From Verrucomicrobiales bacterium (GTDB lineage: Bacteria; Verrucomicrobiota; Verrucomicrobiia; Limisphaerales; JAYPXF01), in the NCBI GenBank assembly GCA_002715965.1, contig PBAL01000087.1, positions 153,910-217,909 on the forward strand: a stretch of DNA of 64,000 nt. Direction: 5' to 3'. Made by a program: the position numbers and the translations under genes. Below are positions 1-7,145 of this stretch, piece after piece (the first letter of the stretch is position 1; the number at the start of each line of letters is the position of its first letter). The notes beneath the pieces were generated by a model that was not told where the DNA came from, ran no database searches, and worked only from the letters and a program-made list of their open reading frames with translations.

Positions 1-581
1 TCGACTGGAACTCAAGGCACGTGTCAAGACCGTTACGCAGTTGAACCGATTCCGAAAACTGCTCGCTGAGCGTGAGAAGTTTGAGCGCATCGCCGAGTTC
101 GCCACGGACGGATTCCTTCTGCTCGATGGGGAAGACAAGATTCAGCATGCGAACCCGCGTGCGTGCGTTGAAGGTCATATCCGGTGGCGACTCATTGATC
201 GGCAAGCCGGTCAAAGAGATGGTCGGCAGCGGGTTTACACTCAAACCGGCACCCAGTTGGGAGAACTGGATCGGTGCGGACAAAGTCGACATGATGGCCA
301 TACGCTATCTGGTGCGTGCCAAGTGCGCTGAAAACGATGCCGCTTGGCTGAAGGTTGAGCTTTTCAGTCTGCCCGCGACCGGGGGGCGCTGACTGGCTCG
401 TGCGCTTGTCGGATATCACGCAGGCGGTCAAGCAGCAGCGCGACAGCTGGAACTTTAACCACGCAGTTGCCAGCAAACTCTTTCCTTCACTTGACGACAT
501 CAATTCCAATCTCGACATCCTGGCACAATTCCGATTGTGCTGGCGTCATCATGCGGGTCACTCTGTCGGCGGTCTGAAGCG
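1..581 (+). pseudogene. Frameshifted remnant of a response-regulator/PAS/histidine-kinase protein
   Basis: Three reading frames used in succession give one continuous PAS-kinase-like protein. The first, from the window edge to about 160, reads through LELKARVKTVTQLNRFRKLL, the linker typical after a receiver domain, into a PAS start (FATDGFLLLDGEDKIQHANP). A second frame, about 160-380, carries the rest of the PAS domain (SLIGKPVKEMVGSGFTLKP, then VELFSLPATGG). A third frame from about 380 reads ADWLVRLSDITQAVKQQRD and then NFNHAVASKL, the approach to a histidine-kinase H-box. The second shift falls in a run of G around 380-386. The coding sense is then lost and no catalytic ATPase domain follows before the HAD gene, so the gene is also 3'-truncated. 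The receiver domain would lie upstream of the window. It is either a true pseudogene or carries sequencing indels; the missing kinase core favours true decay. Confidence 0.6.
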
Positions 582-1214
582 GTGATTGAAGCGATATTCT
601 TTGATTTCGACGGAGTCATCATGGACTCCATGGCGCTCAAGTTGGATTCATACGCGCATGCATTGCGTGATTACGAATTCGATCGTGACGATATCAGCCG
701 GATCATGGCTCAGCACATGGGCACTTCACGGCGCAAGATCCTCGTCGAGATGTATCGCGAGTTGAAAGGAGAGGTGATGCCTGCAGATTCTTTCGCTCGG
801 GCATTGCAGGATTTCAACGCGCAGGATGCGGCGAGCGTGCCTCGGATGCCGTTCGTTCCGGGAAGCCTGGAGTTCATCAAGTCAATTCATCGAGATCGGT
901 TCACAGCGGTGGTTACCGGCACGCCACACGATGTTATTCAAGATACTGCAAGGTATCATGGGCTCACGAGTTACTTTGATGTCATTCGTGGAACGCCTGA
1001 TTCGAAAACGCAAATCGTTTCCGAAGAGCTGAAGCGTCACTCGCTGAATCCGGAACGCTCAATCTTCATCGGCGACGGATTGGCGGATCAGCGTGCGGCA
1101 GATAATTGCGGGATGAGATTCGTGGGGGTGAGGGGGGAGTTCTCTTCGTTTGAACCGGAGAGTGCCTGGATGGTGGTGAACGATCTGAATGAGATAGAGG
1201 TAGAGGCCGAATAG
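582..1214 (+). CDS. HAD-superfamily hydrolase (phosphoglycolate phosphatase/beta-phosphoglucomutase-like)
   Basis: A cytoplasmic haloacid-dehalogenase-fold phosphatase of 210 residues. From the GTG start all four HAD motifs are present: motif I FFDFDGVIMDS with nucleophile Asp8 and acid/base Asp10, motif II VVTGTP, the motif III Lys in DSKTQIV, and motif IV FIGDGLADQRAADN with the metal-binding Asp pair. A helical cap lies between motifs I and II. This is the layout of subfamily IA enzymes such as Gph and PgmB; the substrate cannot be read from sequence. GTG at 582 is preferred because the conserved beta strand begins only four residues later; an ATG at 537 would add 15 residues that match nothing and overlap the kinase remnant. 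No clear Shine-Dalgarno is visible. It lies directly behind the broken kinase gene. Confidence 0.85.
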   Translation: MIEAIFFDFDGVIMDSMALKLDSYAHALRDYEFDRDDISRIMAQHMGTSRRKILVEMYRELKGEVMPADSFARALQDFNAQDAASVPRMPFVPGSLEFIKSIHRDRFTAVVTGTPHDVIQDTARYHGLTSYFDVIRGTPDSKTQIVSEELKRHSLNPERSIFIGDGLADQRAADNCGMRFVGVRGEFSSFEPESAWMVVNDLNEIEVEAE

Positions 1215-1217
1215 GGT

Positions 1218-1462
1218 ATTCGTGTCCGGCGCCCTTGGGTAATGGCTTCCTCGGACTTCAGCCAACTGTCGAGCTTCGTATTCAGCTTCTTTGTGAGTCC
1301 GGGTTTATATTTGGCGAGGTTGTTCGTTTCAGCCAGATATTCCTTCAAGTCGTCGAGCTCCGGAGAACCGTTATCAATTCGTTGGATCAAATTGCGGTCA
1401 CCAGCGCGAATGGCTGCGCCGACGCGATTGCGACCGCGTGGGTAGGGGGAGCCAGGAGCAAA
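1218..1462 (-). pseudogene. C-terminal relic of a formylglycine sulfatase
   Basis: The minus strand reads SPYPRGRNRVGAAIRAGD, then NLIQRIDNGSPELDDLKE, ETNNLAKYKP and NTKLDSWLKSEEA. This matches the conserved end of S1-family sulfatases, where a GAIRxGDxKLI strand is followed by an ELYDLxxDxxExxNL segment and a final helix. No start codon or upstream catalytic portion exists: the fragment begins right at the stop codon of the isomerase gene, as if a deletion had joined the two. The downstream end runs into the tail of the HAD gene on the other strand. I infer a sulfatase gene that lost about four fifths of its length and once followed the isomerase in an operon. Confidence 0.6.
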
Positions 1463-1466
1463 CGCT

Positions 1467-2372
1467 TCATCCCTTCAGCCATTTCTTCAAGGTTGCCAAG
1501 TCCTTCGCGTAAGCCGCCTCACCCTTCTTGGCGATGTCTGGATCCGTGCGGTGCAGATGTTCGACGTGCAGGGAGATCGGTCCATCGAAGCGTCCGATCT
1601 TGAAGTCCTTGAAGAACTTCTTCTCCACCCGCCCCTCGCCCAAGGGAACATTTTGAACTTTCAATCCGTTCCACACGTAATCCTTCACATAGATCGAAGC
1701 GGTCAATGGCATCGCGAGCCGTGCGTTCAACGGCCAGGCCAATCCGCCTTCAACCGCAGCATGGCGGATGTCGAACGCCAGCGACACTGCCTCCCGTGGA
1801 AGATCTTCGATCAGTTCGCAGATGTCCCAAATCGGTGCGCCGACGTATTTGTTGCCGGCGTGGTTCTGATAAAGCGCCTGGATACCCAGCTCCTTGTTCA
1901 GCGCGGCAAGTTCCTTGAGTTCCGATCGGAAGTTTGCCAGTTGCGGCCTGATCGGCTTTTTCAAATCGTAGCGATAGTAGGACATGCGATAGCGCTTCAC
2001 CCCGAGCTTGGCGGCTGTGCGGAGAACAGTCTCCGCCCCTTGCGACTTGTCCGTGGCCGAGTTGATACCCGAGGCCATGATCGTGATCTCACGGTTCTTT
2101 CTCCGCATCGCAGCAACCATTTCGGGCAACTTTTCCGGCACTTGCTCCGGCTCAATGTGTCCGCCCGGTCGAATAGTCGCTTCAACGCCCGCCATACCCA
2201 GTTGAGCGGTCAGGTTTGCCAGCTCATCGAAACTCAAGTTCTGGAACATCTTGGTGAAGTAACAGATCTCCGGAGATTTCTTTCCCTTGGAAGCAGCTTT
2301 TGCGACGGGGGATGAAAGTGCGGCTGCACCAGTCCCAATCAGAGCCAGGCTTTTGCGTCGATTCATTCGCAT
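1467..2372 (-). CDS. Exported sugar-phosphate isomerase/epimerase-like TIM-barrel protein
   Basis: About 301 residues of the xylose-isomerase-like TIM-barrel superfamily (AP_endonuc_2 type). The N-terminus MNRRKSLALIGTGAAALSSP is a twin-arginine-like signal with a hydrophobic stretch and an A-x-A-type site, so export is likely. Barrel features visible are GMAGVEATIRPGGHIEPEQV early on, a QNHAG strand, an AFDIRHA strand with a metal-ligand-like Asp, and LHVEHLHR near the end. Many PVC genomes carry such exported isomerase-like proteins next to sulfatases and dehydrogenases; their substrates are mostly unknown. The first ATG of the open frame (2411) would add residues in front of the Tat motif, so ATG 2372 (or 2366, two codons later) is preferred. 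Immediately downstream lies the sulfatase relic. Confidence 0.75.
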   Translation of the reverse strand: MRMNRRKSLALIGTGAAALSSPVAKAASKGKKSPEICYFTKMFQNLSFDELANLTAQLGMAGVEATIRPGGHIEPEQVPEKLPEMVAAMRRKNREITIMASGINSATDKSQGAETVLRTAAKLGVKRYRMSYYRYDLKKPIRPQLANFRSELKELAALNKELGIQALYQNHAGNKYVGAPIWDICELIEDLPREAVSLAFDIRHAAVEGGLAWPLNARLAMPLTASIYVKDYVWNGLKVQNVPLGEGRVEKKFFKDFKIGRFDGPISLHVEHLHRTDPDIAKKGEAAYAKDLATLKKWLKG

Positions 2373-3103
2373 GCGCGGATCGTTGCGGGACGCGCTCCGC
2401 GTCGCAAGCACTTTGGAACCATGCTTGCGTAACCTATTCGGTATGCCTCGCCCAGTCCTGAACCATTCGAATCAATGCACAAATCACCTGCGCATTACCC
2501 TAGATGAGCATCGTCGGTCGATTAGCGAACTCCGCCATGCCCATGAAGCAAAAAAGTAACCTGCAGTGGAGTGCCCCCATTCTTTGGTCCAAACGCTATG
2601 AGAGAACGGTTCTTATAGCTGCATAAGTCAGGTTTGGCGGGGAATCCGAGAAGGATGCGCAGCGCACGAGTGGTTGTGCGGCACTTCAGGCGCTTGCGCT
2701 TCTTGATGTGATCGAGCGGCTCGTTGGGATCGAGTCCAAGTTCGAAGATGACCTGTGTGCGATTGCGCGCGAAATCATAGACAAAGAACGACATCAAGGA
2801 CATCGTGCTTTGGAAGTGCGCACAGAAGCAAAGCGGCATATCCAGGAAGAACAAGAAGCCAAAGAAGAAACAGTAGTCCGAGCATCCCCGGTCACTCGTT
2901 CCCAAGCTCTCGCTTGGGAGTGCATCTCCTGGAAGCTCTGCTTCCAAACACTCCGCAATCCGCTCAGTTAGAACGACAACCGCACGCCCACGAAGCGGAG
3001 CTTCGTGAATATGCGGTCCCAATCAGAGCTTGGGGTTGAGATCCTTGATGAACGGTTCACCAGCGTCTTGCTTCCACCCAACAATGCCACATAATTTCGA
3101 AAC
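2373..3103. other. Gene-poor stretch, no recognised gene
   Basis: About 730 bp between the exported isomerase (minus) and the secreted amidase (plus). Open frames exist on both strands (minus 2522-3022, plus 2708-2971), but neither has a signal peptide, motif or plausible ribosome binding site that I recognise, and the larger one crosses the hairpin cluster at 2901-3007. The divergent promoters of both neighbours should lie at its two ends. Confidence 0.5.
2901..3007. repeat. Cluster of three short perfect hairpins
   Basis: Three perfect inverted repeats follow one another: CCCAAGC-TCTC-GCTTGGG (2901-2918), TGGAAGC-TCT-GCTTCCA (2930-2946) and CACGAAGC-GGA-GCTTCGTG (2989-3007). Each has its inner stem ending in AAGC/GCTT with a 3-4 nt loop while the outer bases differ. 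The shared inner stem suggests a family of REP-like intergenic palindromes rather than three unrelated terminators; none has a T-tract. Confidence 0.7.
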
Positions 3104-4471
3104 ATGATCCAACGAGTCCTCATAGCATTGAGTTTCGTCATCGCGACAGTCACGCACTCCCTCGGTTCCACCCCAGCGTCAGACAAGCTCGACGGCTGGA
3201 AAATGACCGCCCCACGAGACGAGATACGTCCTCATTTCAAGTGTCTGTCGAACCATGGTCCTGGCAATACATGCAGTTACGTAATCCGTACCGACGAGCG
3301 CGAAGGGCTCCATGGTGCCTGGACCAAGACTTTCAGTATCACCGGTGGCAAACACTACCGCTTTCGCGTTCTGAGAAAAACCGAAGGCGTCCCCATGCCC
3401 CGACGAAGCGCTCTGGCGAAGATCACCTGGCAGGACGACAAGGGGCGGTTGGTAAAGAACGACAATCCAACGAACCAGAAGTGGCTTCGTTCAGGAACTT
3501 CCACACATCGACCAGACTACCCATTGGATCGGGGAACGAAAAACGGTTGGACAGAACTTTCCGATATATACAAAGCACCCACCGGCGCAACCAAGGCCGT
3601 GGTGGAACTTTTCTTTCGTTGGGCGCCACCGAACAGCCGGGTGGCCTGGAACGATGTTTCCTTGAAAGATGTCCCCGAACCGGCGAAGCGGATCGTTCGA
3701 CTTGCCTCCGTGCATCTCCGGCCCAGATCCGAGGAACGCACCGCCGAAGGGAACTGCAAGGTCTACGCACCTTACGTTGCGGAAGCGGCCGCCAAGAAAG
3801 CTGATCTCGTTGTCCTTGGTGAAACCATTACTATTTACGGAACGGGACTGAGCTACGCCGAAGCCGCAGAACCTATTCCCGGACCATCGAGCCGCTACTT
3901 CTCCGGACTCGCGCAGAAGCACGACCTGCACATCATCGTCGGTTTATTGGAAAAGGCCCGGCACCTCATCTACAACGTCGCCATCCTCATCGGACCGGAC
4001 GGCAAGATCATCGGCAAGTATCGCAAGACCTGCCTGCCACGTGGTGAAGCAGACGGAGGCGTCAGTCCCGGCAATGAGTTTCCGGTGTTCCAAACCGAGT
4101 TTGGCAAAGTCGGCATGATGGTCTGCTATGACGCCTTCTTCCCCGAAGTCGCCCGCCAATTGACCATCAATGGCGCGGAGGTGATTGCCCTGCCCGTCTG
4201 GGGCTGTAACCCCGAACTCGCCTCCGCTCGCGCGACCGAAAACAGCGTCTACCTGGTCAGCAGCACCTTCACTGACCACAACCAGAATTGGATCAAGACC
4301 GCCATCTTCAACCACGAAGGCGAAATGATACAGCAGGCCAAAAAGTGGGGCGAAGTCGTCATAGCAGAAGTCGATCTTAATCGTCGTAACCACTGGCATG
4401 GAACGGGTGACTTCAAGGCCCGCATCAATCGCGGCCGCCCGAACTGGGTCGTGGAACGCCAGGGACGCTGA
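3104..4471 (+). CDS. Secreted carbon-nitrogen hydrolase (nitrilase fold) with N-terminal beta domain
   Basis: 455 residues. An N-terminal signal peptide (about 1-22) is followed by a roughly 170-residue beta-rich region (FSITGGKHYRFRV, then WTELSDIYKAPTGATKAVVE and RVAWNDVSL) that resembles a carbohydrate-binding jelly-roll. Residues about 197-455 are a nitrilase-superfamily domain with the full catalytic triad: Glu240 (LVVLGETI), Lys308 (GKYRKTCLPRGE) and Cys341 (GMMVCYDAFFPE). The family hydrolyses amides, nitriles or N-carbamoyl groups; the substrate is unknown, but export plus a binding-like domain points to a glycan-linked amide rather than a cytoplasmic metabolite. It is monocistronic and convergent with the aldo/keto reductase gene. 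Confidence 0.8.
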   Translation: MIQRVLIALSFVIATVTHSLGSTPASDKLDGWKMTAPRDEIRPHFKCLSNHGPGNTCSYVIRTDEREGLHGAWTKTFSITGGKHYRFRVLRKTEGVPMPRRSALAKITWQDDKGRLVKNDNPTNQKWLRSGTSTHRPDYPLDRGTKNGWTELSDIYKAPTGATKAVVELFFRWAPPNSRVAWNDVSLKDVPEPAKRIVRLASVHLRPRSEERTAEGNCKVYAPYVAEAAAKKADLVVLGETITIYGTGLSYAEAAEPIPGPSSRYFSGLAQKHDLHIIVGLLEKARHLIYNVAILIGPDGKIIGKYRKTCLPRGEADGGVSPGNEFPVFQTEFGKVGMMVCYDAFFPEVARQLTINGAEVIALPVWGCNPELASARATENSVYLVSSTFTDHNQNWIKTAIFNHEGEMIQQAKKWGEVVIAEVDLNRRNHWHGTGDFKARINRGRPNWVVERQGR

Positions 4472-4590
4472 CAGATCGCAGGACCCGGCTCCATCTCAAG
4501 CCCGACGAACCAGAAGGCGATTAATTGCATTTTCATGGCCGAGGGGGGAATACGGAATCATCATGGCGGTGAGTGATCCGATTCCAAATA

Positions 4591-5613
4591 CTAGAGTTCG
4601 AGTTTGCCCACCTGTACGGCCGCGCCCATGTTGGCGATGCCGGGGCCTTGGTAAGACTTGCCGAACGGTAGGATCATTGGTTCTTCGTAGGGACGATGAG
4701 GGAGCATCGCGGCGATCTCGTCCAGGCGGGAGGCAACGTCCGAGGGCAGGGGGCCTTTCTCCACGGCAGCCACGCTGGCTTCGAGGTGTTCGATGGTCTT
4801 GCAGCCGATGGGGATGGTCGAGATGTCCGGGTTGCTGATGGCAAAGCGCAGACAGAGTTCGGCCGCAGACATGCCGGAGTCGTTGAACAATTTGTAGTAT
4901 GCGAGGAGTTGTTCGCGTCGCGCTTCCGACAGCCAGATGGGTTTTGCCCGCACTTCTTCCTCGGCGCGTCGGGTGAGGAAGCCTTGACCCAGCGTAGAGC
5001 CGAGGACGATGCCCATGTCCCTTTCTTTTGCCGCGGCAATGACGGTGTCCTTCGCTTCGCGGAACAGTGCGTTGTAGTTGAAGGCGGTCAGCACGGCGTC
5101 GAAACGATTGCTCCCGATCAGGGAGGTCATCTCGGTCACGGTCGTTCCGGCCAGTCCCTGGTAGCGGATCTTGCCGGCGGTCTTGAGTTCCTCCATCAAT
5201 TCCAGTGCAGGTCCATCCAGCGGATCGTAACTCGTCCACCAGGGATACTGTTGGGGCCGATCCGGTTCGTGGATCATGAGGATATCGACGTGATCGCGGC
5301 CCACGAGGCGGAGGCTTTCATCCACGGATTGACGCAGCGCATTGATGTCTTGGGGATTGAAGGGTTGTGGGCGGCCACCGAGTTTGGTGGTGATAATCAA
5401 CGGGGCGTCGTTGCCTTTGAGGGCCTGGCCGACTGTTGCCTCGCTGTCCGCGTAGGCGGGGGCAGTGTCGAGGGCATTGATGCCGAGTTCCATGGCCCGC
5501 TCCATGATCCGGCGGGTTTCGGACTCACCACCGGCGAGCGATGAGGTATACAGGCCGCCGATGGACAGGACGCTGACTTGTAGATCGGTTTTGCCGAGTC
5601 TTCTGGTTTCCAT
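4591..5613 (-). CDS. Aldo/keto reductase
   Basis: 340 residues, an NAD(P)H-dependent reductase with the TIM-barrel fold of the AKR superfamily. The catalytic tetrad is visible: Asp49 and Tyr54 in ALDTAPAYADSE, Lys77 in LIITTKLGG and His115 in ILMIHEPDRP. The late barrel contains LCLRFAISNPDISTIPIGCK, the usual cofactor-phosphate region. No signal peptide, so cytoplasmic. It resembles L-fucose/D-arabinose dehydrogenase-like AKRs that oxidise or reduce sugars. ATG 5613 is used because METRRLGKTDLQVS is the canonical AKR N-terminus; the frame is open 24 codons further upstream but those residues match nothing. It lies 86 bp downstream of the DUF1501 gene on the same strand, with two hairpins between them. 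Confidence 0.88.
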   Translation of the reverse strand: METRRLGKTDLQVSVLSIGGLYTSSLAGGESETRRIMERAMELGINALDTAPAYADSEATVGQALKGNDAPLIITTKLGGRPQPFNPQDINALRQSVDESLRLVGRDHVDILMIHEPDRPQQYPWWTSYDPLDGPALELMEELKTAGKIRYQGLAGTTVTEMTSLIGSNRFDAVLTAFNYNALFREAKDTVIAAAKERDMGIVLGSTLGQGFLTRRAEEEVRAKPIWLSEARREQLLAYYKLFNDSGMSAAELCLRFAISNPDISTIPIGCKTIEHLEASVAAVEKGPLPSDVASRLDEIAAMLPHRPYEEPMILPFGKSYQGPGIANMGAAVQVGKLEL

Positions 5614-5647
5614 AAATTGGTGTTCGTTGTGTTTTCGGGAGTTGGTA

Positions 5648-5691
5648 ACTTCGACTGGCAGTCGAAGTCGTTCATCGATTGCCAATCGATG
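5648..5691. repeat. Two adjacent hairpins with GGC/GCC loops
   Basis: ACTTCGACT-GGC-AGTCGAAGT (5648-5668) and CATCGATT-GCC-AATCGATG (5673-5691) are perfect inverted repeats four bases apart, between the stop of the DUF1501 gene and the start of the aldo/keto reductase gene. They lack T-tracts. They could protect or end the upstream mRNA, or be REP-like elements. Confidence 0.7.
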
Positions 5692-5699
5692 CTAGAGAA

Positions 5700-7145
5700 T
5701 CAGCCGACGATGCCGTGCATGACGTGGCCGTGGACGTCGGTGAGTCGCATGTCGCGTCCGCTGAAGCGGAAGGTGGACCGGGTGTGCTCGACGCCGAGCA
5801 GGTGCAACATCGTGGCGTGGAGGTCGTGCATCTCGGCACGGTTCTCGACGGCCTTGTAGCCCCACTCGTCGGTTGCTCCGTAGATGGTTCCCGGCTTTAC
5901 GCCACCACCGGCCAGCCAGGCTGTGAATCCGTACTGATTGTGGTCGCGACCGTTTTTCCCTTGCGCAAACGGCGTGCGGCCGAATTCGCCGGACCAGACG
6001 ACGAGAGTTTCGTCGAGCATGCCTCGCTGCCGGAGGTCCTTGAGCAACGCGGCAATGGGTTGGTCAACAGCGCGGGCGTTGTTTTCGTGGCCGGTCTTCA
6101 AGCCGCCGTGTTGGTCCCAACGATCGCCTTTGACCTTCGGGCAGGTCAGTTCGATGAAGCGGACGCCGCGTTCTATCATGCGGCGGGCGATCAGGCATTG
6201 CGCGGCGTAGATGCGGGTGGGCCCGTATTGGGCTTCCAAGCCGTACGAGCGGCGGAGGTGGGCCGGTTCTTTGTCGATGGCCATCACTTCGGGCACGGCC
6301 ATCTGCATGGCGTAGGCCAGTTCGTAATTCTTGATGGCCGACTCCAGACTGTCGTGTTTGCCGAACTGCCTGGTTGCCAGCCCGTCGAGCTGGTTGATCA
6401 GGGCAAGTTTGTCGCGCTGATGTTTCGCGCTGGCTTCGGAGGGAGTGACGTTGGCTACACCGGTGCCCGATGGCTTGAATACCGAGCCTTGATAAGTTGC
6501 GGGCAGAAAGCCGCTGCCGAAGCAATCGAGGCCGCCGGGCGGGATCAAGCCGCCGTTGAGCACGACAAATCCGGGGAGATCCTGGCAGACACTGCCGAGA
6601 CCGTAGTTGACCCACGCACCAATGCTCGGTCGGCCTTGGAATCCGCTGCCGGTGTGCAGAAAGTAATTGGCAAAGGTGTGCTCCGGAAACTCCGAGGTCA
6701 TCGACCGAACAACCGCGAGTTCATCCACGCACTGGGCGACGTTGGGAAAGAGCGAACTCACCGGAATGCCGGAGACGCCGTGCTGTTGGAATTCCCACGG
6801 GCTCGCGAGCACCGTTCCGGTGTTGTTGAACTGGGTGGGCTCGACCTGAAAGAACTCTCCCGGATCCTTGCCGTTGTATTTGTCCAACATCGGCTTGGGA
6901 TCGAAGGTGTCGACCTGTGACGGACCACCATCCATGTAGAGGAAGATGATGTTTTTTGCGCGCGGCTTGTGGTGGGGGCCATGACCCGCAGAACCCGGCT
7001 GGGAATCAGCGTTACCGGCAAAGGCGCGATCGGTCTGCAATCCGGCCAGGGCCAATGCTCCGAAGCCACTGACGCACTTCGACAACATCTCGCGGCGAGA
7101 GGTTGGCAACGATTGTGTGCGTTGGCAGGGATAGGGATTGTTCAT
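5700..7145 (-). CDS. DUF1501 family exported protein
   Basis: 481 residues. The N-terminus SRREMLSKCVSGFGALALAG is a twin-arginine-like signal, consistent with export. The rest shows hallmarks of DUF1501, an alkaline-phosphatase-superfamily fold frequent in Planctomycetota and Verrucomicrobiota: KNIIFLYMDGGPSQVDTFDP at the start of the domain, FANYFLHTGSGFQGRPSIGA, GVRFIELTCP, and LVVWSGEFGRTPFAQGKNGR with DHNQYGF near the end. The biochemical role is unproven; the near-universal pairing with a cytochrome/PSD1 protein suggests the two act together, probably in processing complex polysaccharides. The gene overlaps the upstream PSD1 gene by 4 bp, indicating translational coupling. Confidence 0.88.
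   Translation of the reverse strand: MNNPYPCQRTQSLPTSRREMLSKCVSGFGALALAGLQTDRAFAGNADSQPGSAGHGPHHKPRAKNIIFLYMDGGPSQVDTFDPKPMLDKYNGKDPGEFFQVEPTQFNNTGTVLASPWEFQQHGVSGIPVSSLFPNVAQCVDELAVVRSMTSEFPEHTFANYFLHTGSGFQGRPSIGAWVNYGLGSVCQDLPGFVVLNGGLIPPGGLDCFGSGFLPATYQGSVFKPSGTGVANVTPSEASAKHQRDKLALINQLDGLATRQFGKHDSLESAIKNYELAYAMQMAVPEVMAIDKEPAHLRRSYGLEAQYGPTRIYAAQCLIARRMIERGVRFIELTCPKVKGDRWDQHGGLKTGHENNARAVDQPIAALLKDLRQRGMLDETLVVWSGEFGRTPFAQGKNGRDHNQYGFTAWLAGGGVKPGTIYGATDEWGYKAVENRAEMHDLHATMLHLLGVEHTRSTFRFSGRDMRLTDVHGHVMHGIVG

Noticed and set aside
2522..3022. Minus-strand open frame of 166 residues in the gap before the amidase
   Set aside because: It runs through the hairpin cluster, has no recognisable motif or ribosome binding site, and its composition does not resemble the neighbours.
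5679..6920. 413-residue open frame on the plus strand
   Set aside because: It is the antisense of the DUF1501 gene; the sequence has no motif, while the opposite strand shows a full family match and a signal peptide.
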